A stretch of DNA of 39,792 nt from an uncultured Campylobacter sp. (GTDB taxonomy: Bacteria > Campylobacterota > Campylobacteria > Campylobacterales > Campylobacteraceae). The DNA lies in contig CALKQT010000037.1 in the NCBI GenBank assembly GCA_937990735.1, positions 1-39,792 of the forward strand, in the 5' to 3' direction. Under the pieces are notes generated by a model that saw only the letters and a program-made list of their open reading frames with translations, was not told where the DNA came from and did no database searches. Numbering within the stretch: the stretch's first letter is position 1; each line of letters starts with the position of its first letter. This document shows positions 33,106 through 39,792 of this stretch, in pieces. Made by a program: the position numbers and the translations under genes.

Positions 33106-34119
33106 ATGGTCATAGCAATCAGCGGCGGCGGCACTGGCGGGCATCTGATAATCGCTAAAAATTTAGCCGCTCATCTCGCGAAGCAGGGCATCAGGGCGAT
33201 CTTCATCGGCTCAAACCGCGGGCAGGATCGCGCGTGGTTTGAAAATAGCGAGCTTTTCGCGCGTACCTATTTTTTGCAAAGCTCGGGCGTCGTCGATAAA
33301 AAGGGCCTTGCCAAGCTAGCCTCGCTGCTAAACATCCTGCGCCTATCGCTTGCGGCGCGTAAAATTTTAAAGCAAAACGGCGTGCGCGCGCTCATCAGCG
33401 TAGGCGGATACAGCTCGGCGCCCGCATCCATCGCGGCGATCCTTTCTCGCGTGCCGTTTTTTATCCACGAGCAAAACGCAGTTTGCGGGAGGCTCAACCG
33501 CCTGCTGAGGCCCTTTGCGCGCGCGTTTTACAGCTCCTATGAAAAGCCCGCGTTTGCTTATCCGATCGCAGATATTTTTTTCGAGACGGCGCGGCGGCGC
33601 ACGGCGCTTAAGAGGGTCATCTTTTTGGGCGGCTCACAGGGGGCGAGCTTTATCAACTTGCTTGCCGTGGAGCTTGCGCCCAAGCTTTTGAGTCTCGGCT
33701 ACGGCGTGATCCACCAGTGCGGCGAGCGCGAGTTTGAGCGCATCTCGCAGATCTACGCGCAGCAGGGCCTAGATGTACAGCTCGTAGGCTTTTGCAAAAA
33801 CATGCACGAACTCATTGCAAGCGCCGATCTTTGCGTCGGGCGCAGCGGCGCCAGTACGCTGTGGGAGCTCTGTGCAAACGGCCTGCCCGCGATATTCGTG
33901 CCGTTTCCGTTCGCGGCGGCGGATCATCAGTTTTATAACGCGAAATTTCTTAAAGAGCGCGGACTTTGTGAAATTTTACGCCAGCAGGACGCAAGCGGCG
34001 AGCGGATATTGGGCTTGATTGAGAGCTTCGACGTGGCACGAGCGAGCAAAGGACTGCTTGAGCTCGCGGATCGAAACGGCGCGCAAGCGATTATTGGCGA
34101 CGTGATGAGTAAAATTTAA
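33106..34119 (+). CDS. murG: UDP-GlcNAc:lipid I transferase MurG
   Basis: The 337-residue GT-B enzyme adds GlcNAc to undecaprenyl-PP-MurNAc-pentapeptide, making lipid II on the inner leaflet. GGTGGHL (8-14), GGYSSAP (100-106), HEQNA (121-125), GGSQGA (175-180) and RSGAST-WEL (246 onward) are MurG motifs. AAAGGA precedes the ATG. It lies 136 bases after ftsW, whose substrate it makes, so the two probably share regulation. It is followed by a 237-base convergent spacer. Confidence 0.96.
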   Translation: MVIAISGGGTGGHLIIAKNLAAHLAKQGIRAIFIGSNRGQDRAWFENSELFARTYFLQSSGVVDKKGLAKLASLLNILRLSLAARKILKQNGVRALISVGGYSSAPASIAAILSRVPFFIHEQNAVCGRLNRLLRPFARAFYSSYEKPAFAYPIADIFFETARRRTALKRVIFLGGSQGASFINLLAVELAPKLLSLGYGVIHQCGEREFERISQIYAQQGLDVQLVGFCKNMHELIASADLCVGRSGASTLWELCANGLPAIFVPFPFAAADHQFYNAKFLKERGLCEILRQQDASGERILGLIESFDVARASKGLLELADRNGAQAIIGDVMSKI

Positions 34120-34356
34120 GGCGCCTCCGTTTTTTTATGCCCGTACTTTGTGTGTAAATTTGAGACGACCTCTGCACGAGACTTTAAATTTATAAACCGA
34201 TTAAATTTGACTTTTGCGTTTGCGTAAATTTAACGCGGCGCTTCGGTTTGAGTAAAAATTTGAAATTTACATGCTTACAGGCGAAGGACGCTTTTTTGAT
34301 TTGCGCAAATTTAAACCCGTAAACGAAGCCGCGCAAAAGTGCATTGAGCCGTAAAA

Positions 34357-35268
34357 TTATCTGCGCCTAAAGCTGATTATCGCATCGTCGTTTTCTTGTT
34401 GATATTTTTCAAATAGAGCCTGATATCTTTGCGATTTTGCCGGATCATTTGAATAAATTCCCACTAGAAAATAGCACGCCTCTGCAAATCGCAACTCACA
34501 CGATCGCTCAAAGTATCGCGCACCCGTTTCTTTGTCATCGTCGTCAAAATACGCGACGTAACCGAACATAAAGCAGCCTTCGCCGTTACCGAGCTTGCAT
34601 GCTTTTTTGTACAGTTTTCTGCCCTCTTGCGAATCTCTATCCTCGTAGCCTGCGAGTCTCGTGCAGCTTTCGCCGCCGTTAAGCTCGTAGCAGCCTTTTT
34701 TAAGTAGATCTTTGGCGCCTTCTTGCGAGATTTCGCCATTTAGTAGCAATAGGCTCGAAAGTACGGCACAGGCATTGCCGTCTCCGCCGTCGCAATCTTC
34801 GCGAAATCTTACGGGATTTTTCATTTTTAAAGTGCCGTCTTTGGTGCGAATAGAAATTTCTTTAGGATTTTTGTTTGCGTCTTCGTTAGCTTGATTGATA
34901 GGAATTCGAGTTTCATTCAAAGTCTCCGTGCGAAAAGGCGCTTTTATCGCTATAAAGATCGCGACTATACATACGATGATGAGAGGAAGTATTTTCGGCA
35001 TAGAGCGATTATTGCGTGGAGTGCGCAGATCTGCGTCTTTGATCGATTGCCTACCCCTTAAAGTAGCGACGGAAGGCTTGGGGTTTGTTTTTTGGCTTAA
35101 ATTTGCGGCCGAACCTGCGCCTGATTTTTCGACCAGATTTACGGCGGCGTCCATATTCAGATCTGCATTAGCGTCCGCCTCGCAGATATTTTCGTTTGAG
35201 TTTTTTAAATTTTTGCCCCGCTTTTCTCTCAGCTCATTTATGCGTTGTATGATTTCTTCATTATTCAA
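34357..35268 (-). CDS. Membrane-anchored Sel1/Hcp-like cysteine-repeat protein
   Basis: The 303-residue protein has a charged, asparagine-rich N-terminal part (1-90), one TM helix (about 90-112), a linker and then a Sel1/TPR-like domain (about 155-285). Cysteine pairs C159/C167, C193/C202, C224/C232 and C257/C265 are spaced like the disulfide-bridged repeats of Helicobacter cysteine-rich proteins (Hcp), which suggests the domain is periplasmic. Start is TTG at 35268, with AAGGA 6 bases upstream; there is no in-frame ATG before residue 39. Role unknown; Hcp relatives bind peptidoglycan fragments or act in envelope and host contacts. It is divergent from htpG. Confidence 0.8.
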   Translation of the reverse strand: MNNEEIIQRINELREKRGKNLKNSNENICEADANADLNMDAAVNLVEKSGAGSAANLSQKTNPKPSVATLRGRQSIKDADLRTPRNNRSMPKILPLIIVCIVAIFIAIKAPFRTETLNETRIPINQANEDANKNPKEISIRTKDGTLKMKNPVRFREDCDGGDGNACAVLSSLLLLNGEISQEGAKDLLKKGCYELNGGESCTRLAGYEDRDSQEGRKLYKKACKLGNGEGCFMFGYVAYFDDDDKETGARYFERSCELRFAEACYFLVGIYSNDPAKSQRYQALFEKYQQENDDAIISFRRR

Positions 35269-35545
35269 ATGAAATCCTTTTTGTTAGATAGATTTTGCTA
35301 GTAGGTTAACCCTCTGGTTTTATCATCAAAATCGCATCAGTATCAAAGGGAATTATATCATTTTATTTTGAATTTTTTAAAAAAATATGACCAAGAAAAA
35401 TTCGTAAATTTAGTTTAATACGCCGTAAAATTTGGATTGGTTATCGCTGGTATAATCCACAGCCGGGTTTAAATTTCATATACTTCGAGCGCGCGTAAAT
35501 TTCCAAAACTTGATAGGATTCATATCAAGTTTATTTATTCTACTC

Positions 35546-35574
35546 TTGACAAGATTAGCACTCCATGATATAAT
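35546..35574 (+). promoter_or_regulatory. Consensus sigma-70 promoter of htpG
   Basis: TTGACA (35546-35551), a 17-base spacer and TATAAT (35569-35574) match the consensus at every position. Transcription would begin near 35581, about 23 bases before the htpG ATG. AAAGGA precedes the ATG. Confidence 0.88.
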
Positions 35575-35581
35575 CTGCCAA
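35555..35581 (+). promoter_or_regulatory. Half-conserved CIRCE (HrcA operator)
   Basis: TTAGCACTC (35555-35563) is a perfect left arm of the CIRCE operator. After exactly 9 bases, ATCTGCCAA (35573-35581) matches the right arm GAGTGCTAA at 5 of 9 positions. The site fills the promoter spacer and -10, so bound HrcA would block transcription. Confidence 0.55.
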
Positions 35582-35603
35582 AATTTTCAAAAAGGACCGC
35601 ATA

Positions 35604-37445
35604 ATGGCAAAGAAAAAATTTAAGACCGAAGTGAATGATCTGCTAAATTTGATGATCCATTCGCTTTATTCAAACAAAGAGATTTTCCTGCGCGAGCTCA
35701 TCTCAAACGCGAGCGACGCGCTGGATAAATTAAACTACCTAAGCCTTACGAACGACGATTACAAGGCGCTTTCGTATGTGCCGCGCATCGATATAAAGAT
35801 CGACAAAGAGGCCAAAACGCTAAGCATCGGCGACAACGGCATCGGTATGGACGAGGCCGAGCTTGAGAGCAATCTAGGCACTATTGCGCGCAGCGGTACT
35901 AAGGGCTTTATGGCGAGTCTTAGCGGCGATGCGGCGAAGGACAGTAACCTCATCGGACAGTTCGGCGTCGGGTTTTATTCGGCGTTTATGGTTGCAGATC
36001 GTATCGAGGTTATCAGCCGCAAGCCGCTCTCGCAGGACGCCTTTAAATGGAGCAGCGACGCGAGTAACTACATGGTCGAAAAGGCGGAGAAAGAGGACTT
36101 CGGCACGACGATAATCCTACATATGAAAGATGAGGAGTTTTTGGACGGCTACAGACTTGAAGGCATCATCAAAAAATACTCAAACCACATCCCCTATCCG
36201 ATCTTTATGGATAAGGAAGAATACGTGCCTGCGCAAAAAGAGGGCGAGCAGGGACATAGCGAAATCAAAAACGTCCAGATCAACCGCGCTAGCGCGCTTT
36301 GGCAGCTGTCGAAAAGCAGCCTAAAGCCGGGCGATTACAATGAATTTTACAAGCAGATCAGCCACGATAGCGGCGATCCGCTGTTTTACATCCACACCAA
36401 GGCTGAGGGCACGCACGAATACACGACGCTTTTTTACGTGCCGAGCAGCGAGCCTTTCGATCTATATCGCGTCGATTATCAAAGCGGCGTGAAGCTCTAC
36501 GTCAAGCGCGTTTTCATCACCGACGACGCCAAAGAGCTGCTGCCTAGCTACCTGCGCTTCGTGCGCGGCATAATGGACGTCGAGGATCTGCCGCTAAACG
36601 TAAGCCGCGAAATTTTACAAGAAAACCGAATTCTAGCTTATGTCCGCGAACAGAGTGTGAAAAAAATTCTATCCGAGCTGCAGAAGCTTTTGCAGAACGA
36701 TCGCGAAAAATACATAAAATTTTACGAATTATTCGGCAAGGTTTTGAAAGAGGGGCTTTACGGCTTCGGCGCAAACAAAGATGAAATTTTAAAGCTCTGT
36801 CTTTTCAAATCAAACCTGCGAGACGGCCTCATCACGCTTAGCGAGTATAAGGAAAAAATGGGCGCAGAGCAAAAAGAGATCTATTATATCGCGGGAAACA
36901 GCGCCGCGATGCTTAAAAGTTCGCCTCTGATCGAGAAATTTAACGCCGAAGGCACGGAGGTGTTGCTCTGCGACGATGAGATCGATACGATCGTGATGCC
37001 TGGCGTTTTTGAGTTTGACAAGACGCCGGTTAAAAATGCGACTTCGATCAAGCAGGAGGCTGCGAGCGACGATGCCGCGACGCCGCAAGCCAAAGAGATC
37101 GCCGCAAAGATCAAAGAAATTTTAGGCGAACGCGTCAAGGATGTTAAAATTTCATCGCGTCTAAGCGGCTCGCTTTCCTGCCTTGTTTTTGACGAGAACG
37201 ATCCCGATTTTGCGACGCAGCAGCTGCTTAAACAGATGGGAGGCCGCAATCTGCCGCCAATAAAGCCGATTTTGGAGATCAACGCAGATCACGAGATCAT
37301 CAAAAAGCTGCAGGCCGATAAACTGATGCTGCCGCAAGTAGCCGAGATAATCTACGATCTGGCGCGCCTTAGCGAGGGGCAGGAGCTTGAAAATCCGAGC
37401 GAGTTTATCAAAAACGTAAACGAGCTGATCGCAAAGGCTCTGTAG
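35604..37445 (+). CDS. htpG: Hsp90-family chaperone HtpG
   Basis: The 613-residue chaperone has the GHKL ATP-binding domain with ELISNASDALDKL (31-43), DNGIGM (77-82) and GQFGVGFYSAFMV (118-130), a middle domain with LPLNVSREILQENRI and a C-terminal dimerization domain. It assists folding of late-stage client proteins as an ATP-driven dimer clamp. Length is normal for bacterial HtpG. It is a single-gene unit with a consensus promoter, a possible HrcA operator and its own hairpin terminator. Confidence 0.97.
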   Translation: MAKKKFKTEVNDLLNLMIHSLYSNKEIFLRELISNASDALDKLNYLSLTNDDYKALSYVPRIDIKIDKEAKTLSIGDNGIGMDEAELESNLGTIARSGTKGFMASLSGDAAKDSNLIGQFGVGFYSAFMVADRIEVISRKPLSQDAFKWSSDASNYMVEKAEKEDFGTTIILHMKDEEFLDGYRLEGIIKKYSNHIPYPIFMDKEEYVPAQKEGEQGHSEIKNVQINRASALWQLSKSSLKPGDYNEFYKQISHDSGDPLFYIHTKAEGTHEYTTLFYVPSSEPFDLYRVDYQSGVKLYVKRVFITDDAKELLPSYLRFVRGIMDVEDLPLNVSREILQENRILAYVREQSVKKILSELQKLLQNDREKYIKFYELFGKVLKEGLYGFGANKDEILKLCLFKSNLRDGLITLSEYKEKMGAEQKEIYYIAGNSAAMLKSSPLIEKFNAEGTEVLLCDDEIDTIVMPGVFEFDKTPVKNATSIKQEAASDDAATPQAKEIAAKIKEILGERVKDVKISSRLSGSLSCLVFDENDPDFATQQLLKQMGGRNLPPIKPILEINADHEIIKKLQADKLMLPQVAEIIYDLARLSEGQELENPSEFIKNVNELIAKAL

Positions 37446-37488
37446 ATTATCTAAATTTAGAGCTTCGATCCGCTCTACCCAAATTTCG

Positions 37489-37518
37489 CGCGGCTACATA
37501 TCTATGTAGCTGCGTTTT
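37489..37518 (+). terminator. Terminator of htpG
   Basis: CGCGGCTACATA (37489-37500) and TATGTAGCTGCG (37503-37514) form a 12-base-pair stem with one G-T wobble, followed by TTTTAAATTT. The hairpin starts about 44 bases after the htpG stop. Confidence 0.75.
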
Positions 37519-37832
37519 AAATTTAAAGATAAATTTCTGCAGGCAAACTTCACGAGCTTTTTAAATTTTAAAATTTAAAAGCGGCGAAATTTCACCCTTT
37601 GATTTCGGTAAAAATTTTATTTGGCGGCTCGGTTTGGCGTTTTGAAAATTTTGAGGTTTTGATCGCTTTTATCCGCGAGCCGAGGTCGGAGCGAGAGTCG
37701 AAAATGTTCGCCAAAGCATGAAATCATAAATCGGGCGATAAATTCCACCTCTCATTAATTTAATCTTTACAAAGTTGCGTAATTCTATTTTAAATTTCCC
37801 CCTTTTTTATCGCAAACAGCGAGATTGTTTGA

Positions 37833-37838
37833 TATAAT
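37833..37838 (+). promoter_or_regulatory. -10 box of the porin gene
   Basis: TATAAT preceded by TGTTTGA has a consensus -10, with no clear -35 and T-rich DNA upstream, as in typical Campylobacter promoters. AAGGAG at 37870-37875 is a strong ribosome site for the ATG at 37883. Confidence 0.7.
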
Positions 37839-37882
37839 TCATTTTATAAATATTTGTAAATCTTTATGAAAGGAGATTTCGA

Positions 37883-39274
37883 ATGAAACTCATCAAACTA
37901 AGTTTAGCTGTGACAGTTTGCGCATGTGCGGTATCCTCGCTAAGCGCGGCGGATAGCGTAGCCGAGGCGATCACTAACGGTAAGCTTGGCGGAACGGTAA
38001 AGACCACTTACGCCAATAAAACCGTAGACAATAGAGGCGAAGCCGCTACGGGCGATAACGACTACGAGGCATTCGGCGTGGGTCTTGAGCTTGGATATGT
38101 CACCGATCCTCTTTACGGCTTTAGAATAGGGCTTACCGGACAGGGCTGGTTGATGCCGTATCACGTAGGCTCAAGCAATAAGACCGCCTATGATAAGGAG
38201 TGGTATACTAAAGGTGCGGTATTATCGGAATTATACCTAGGATACGGCATAGGAAATACCGATATAAAGGCGGGTAGACAATATGTCGTTACTCCGCTCT
38301 TTGCTGGCAACTATACGAGGGCGTTTAAAGAGGCTTTCGAGGGCGTAGCGATATCCAATAAAGATATCCCAGATACTACATTGTGGGGCGGATGGTTTTA
38401 TAAATTCCAAGGAAGGAGCAAAACCGCCATGGGCGCTCCGGCAGGCGAAGGAAAGGCTCCTTTGTTTAAAGATAGAGTGATTCTGGGTAATATGACCGGT
38501 CCGGTCGCCGTAAAATTTGAAAATATCTTCTCCGCATATGTTCAAAATAAATCCTTGCCTTATACTACTTTAACCGGCGCTTACGCAGCGGTAACGGACG
38601 TTAAACCGGCTAATGCGTTAAAGGACGGCGACGTTAGCTTGTATCTTGCCGAGGCAAATGTAAAAGTGCCGGTAGGCGAGGTTTTAAAACTAGGATTTGA
38701 TCTTAACTACAAAGGCTCGCGCGTAGACGGAGGGCTGGAGCCAAGAAGGCTTGACGGCGATATGTTCGGCGCAAGAGTCTCGGTTAGCGAGTTTTTCGGA
38801 TTCGGTCTATCGTATGCCTATACGACCGTTAGCGACGACGATGCCGTTATTTTAGGCGTCGGCAACGGCCCGGGATCATACACCGCTCTGCCTATCCGAG
38901 GTCCGTTCGTCTTCACGGGATATGCGGGTATGGATACGCACAAGATCGTGCTTGATTACGACTTCGGCGCTATCGGCTTGGACGGCTTCAAAACCGCGCT
39001 ACACTACGTAAAAGGCGATCAAGACAGAGTAAGCGGCACGAATAATATCAATGCTAGCGGGGCTGCGGGCCAAAAGGTCGGCACCAGCATGGACGTAGAG
39101 GGCTGGGCGGTAACGGCAAACTACGCTCCTAAGGCCGTTAAGGGGCTAAGCTTGGGCGTAACTTACACTGCGCTTGAGAGAAGCGATCACTACGCTAGCG
39201 GCGTAAATAGAAAGTTCGACGAGAACGAGATATGGTTACAAGCTGCGTATAAATTTGATCTAAGCGGCAACTAA
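37883..39274 (+). CDS. Outer-membrane porin, OprD-like
   Basis: The 463-residue protein has a signal peptide (residues 1-22, cut after SLSA) and then an aromatic-rich sequence of alternating strands: GLELGYVTDPLYGFRIGLTGQG, ELYLGYGIGNTDIKAGRQYV and many G-Y/F-x pairs. It ends AAYKFDLSGN, near the aromatic-terminated last strand of outer-membrane barrels. The run ELYLGYGIGNTDIKAGRQYVVTPLFA is typical of the OprD/Campylobacter outer-membrane porin family, which passes small peptides or organic acids. A strong promoter, strong ribosome site and a terminator make it a single-gene, highly expressed unit. Substrate unknown. Confidence 0.85.
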   Translation: MKLIKLSLAVTVCACAVSSLSAADSVAEAITNGKLGGTVKTTYANKTVDNRGEAATGDNDYEAFGVGLELGYVTDPLYGFRIGLTGQGWLMPYHVGSSNKTAYDKEWYTKGAVLSELYLGYGIGNTDIKAGRQYVVTPLFAGNYTRAFKEAFEGVAISNKDIPDTTLWGGWFYKFQGRSKTAMGAPAGEGKAPLFKDRVILGNMTGPVAVKFENIFSAYVQNKSLPYTTLTGAYAAVTDVKPANALKDGDVSLYLAEANVKVPVGEVLKLGFDLNYKGSRVDGGLEPRRLDGDMFGARVSVSEFFGFGLSYAYTTVSDDDAVILGVGNGPGSYTALPIRGPFVFTGYAGMDTHKIVLDYDFGAIGLDGFKTALHYVKGDQDRVSGTNNINASGAAGQKVGTSMDVEGWAVTANYAPKAVKGLSLGVTYTALERSDHYASGVNRKFDENEIWLQAAYKFDLSGN

Positions 39275-39280
39275 AATTTT

Positions 39281-39308
39281 AAAGAGCGGAGTATTTTCCG
39301 CTCTTTTT
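39281..39308 (+). terminator. Terminator of the porin gene
   Basis: AAAGAGCGG (39281-39289) pairs with CCGCTCTTT (39298-39306), extended by an A-T pair, around a GTATTT loop and followed by TT. It starts 6 bases after the stop codon. Confidence 0.92.
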
Positions 39309-39364
39309 CATTTGCATTATTTTGCCTCATATATGACGCAAAAAAGGCGTTAAACCCGAAAAAT

Positions 39365-39418
39365 TTACTCTTTATCATCTGCATTATCAATCGGGCTCGC
39401 GCTTGATAAATGCTTCAT
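39365..39418 (-). CDS. Possible 17-residue peptide with perfect ribosome site
   Basis: On the minus strand, AGGAGG (39424-39429) lies 5 bases before ATG 39418, and the frame runs 17 codons, MKHLSSASPIDNADDKE, to TAA at 39365. The ribosome site is as good as any in the window. The peptide is hydrophilic and acidic at its end, with no family. It could be a leader peptide, a small protein or the front of a gene lost to a stop. Confidence 0.4.
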   Translation of the reverse strand: MKHLSSASPIDNADDKE

Positions 39419-39631
39419 CCAAACCTCCTAAATTTAAACATGCTCTTAAATTTTAAATGAAACGGAGGTGAAATTTATCTAAAATTTCGCCGCAGAGCTT
39501 TGACGTACCGAAATTTAAATAAAGCTTGGGCGTTGAAATTTTGACGAGGATTTTGTTACGCGTGCTTTATAGGAATTTTAAATTTATAAGAATTTTAGAA
39601 ATTTCCTTATAATTACAAGAAATATACCTTT

Positions 39632-39754
39632 CTAGCGTTTTAAATCTTTTGATACGAAAGCGTGTGGATATTCTTTTAGGTGCATCGTTACAGACTCTCC
39701 TATTCCAGGCACATTTAAAATTCCTTTTGGAATATGCTCTGCAACAAACGCCAT
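39632..39754 (-). CDS. Possible 40-residue protein
   Basis: ATG at 39754 opens a 40-codon frame, MAFVAEHIPKGILNVPGIG and on to DLKR, ending TAG at 39632. It starts one base after the stop of an upstream frame that enters from the window edge, so the two may be co-translated. Composition is protein-like and balanced. There is no family I recognize, and it may be a truncated remnant of a longer gene. Confidence 0.45.
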   Translation of the reverse strand: MAFVAEHIPKGILNVPGIGESVTMHLKEYPHAFVSKDLKR

Positions 39755-39755
39755 T

Positions 39756-39792
39756 TTATTTCTCTTGCTTATCGATTAAGTTTTGTAACTCC
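39756..39792 (-). CDS. Partial gene entering from the right edge
   Basis: The last 11 codons of a minus-strand frame read ELQNLIDKQEK and end in TAA at 39756-39758, one base before the next start. It looks like an amphipathic protein tail. Too little is visible for a name. Confidence 0.35.
   Translation of the reverse strand, partial: ELQNLIDKQEK

Larger units (their letters stand above)
35269..35603. other. Divergent region upstream of htpG
   Basis: This 335-base region separates the Hcp-like gene from htpG. The htpG promoter and CIRCE-like site occupy 35546-35581. ATATCAAGT and related short repeats occur near 35520. No small ORF is visible. Confidence 0.6.
37446..37882. other. Region between htpG and the porin gene
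   Basis: This 437-base region has the htpG terminator near 37489, an AAATTTTAAAATTTAAAAG tract near 37565 and the porin promoter at 37833. Otherwise I see nothing in it. Confidence 0.6.

Overview
This window looks like chromosome from a Campylobacter-type epsilonproteobacterium (Campylobacterota). The signs are the gene content, the gene order (S4 protein-tsaE-lptB divergent from argG, then rplI-hslV-hslU-era; hemL followed by a small AtpZ-like protein; pycA-small protein-bpt; ftsW-murG) and intergenic DNA full of AAATTTTAAAATTT-like palindromes. Coding DNA is fairly GC-rich for the genus, which suggests the oral, higher-GC group (C. gracilis, showae, rectus, curvus). rpoN, which I recall sitting next to lptB in C. 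jejuni, is absent here. That would suit a non-flagellated species such as C. gracilis, but the species name is an inference.

Layout. (1) 1-5766, minus strand: an OmpR-type response regulator, a structured 0.5 kb gap, its histidine kinase, a cytochrome c, hemL, an AtpZ-like protein and a membrane protein with a very long acidic insert. The last five genes overlap or nearly touch and probably form one operon. (2) 6000-9116, plus strand: HU with its own promoter and terminator, tRNA-Leu(CAA), then pycA, a small protein and bpt. (3) 9767-12687, minus strand: a secreted beta-propeller protein and the S4/tsaE/lptB operon. (4) 12776-18035, plus strand: argG, rplI, hslV, hslU, era. (5) 18098-27536, plus strand: a nine-gene overlapping operon for the type II secretion/type IV pilus-like DNA-uptake machine (cts genes). 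It runs PilM-PilN fusion, PilO-like, PilP-like, secretin, ExeA-like ATPase, TPR membrane protein, unknown periplasmic protein, GspE, GspF. It starts at a consensus-like promoter overlapping the era stop codon, ends at a strong terminator, and is visibly more AT-rich in codon choice than its neighbours. (6) 27657-34119, plus strand: ftsK with an apparent ATA start, an unusually long gene-free stretch (about 1.87 kb) with degenerate repeats and hairpins, then ftsW and murG. (7) 34357-39274: a Sel1/Hcp-like membrane-anchored protein (minus), htpG behind a consensus promoter with a half-conserved CIRCE operator, and an outer-membrane porin. (8) 39307-39792: a short AT-rich end with two tiny minus-strand ORFs and the tail of another gene.

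Most genes are core housekeeping: tetrapyrrole, arginine and peptidoglycan synthesis, protein quality control, cell division and anaplerosis. The accessory interest lies in the competence operon, in the long repeat-bearing intergenic regions, in the htpG operator and in several unusual translation starts (ATA, TTG, GTG).
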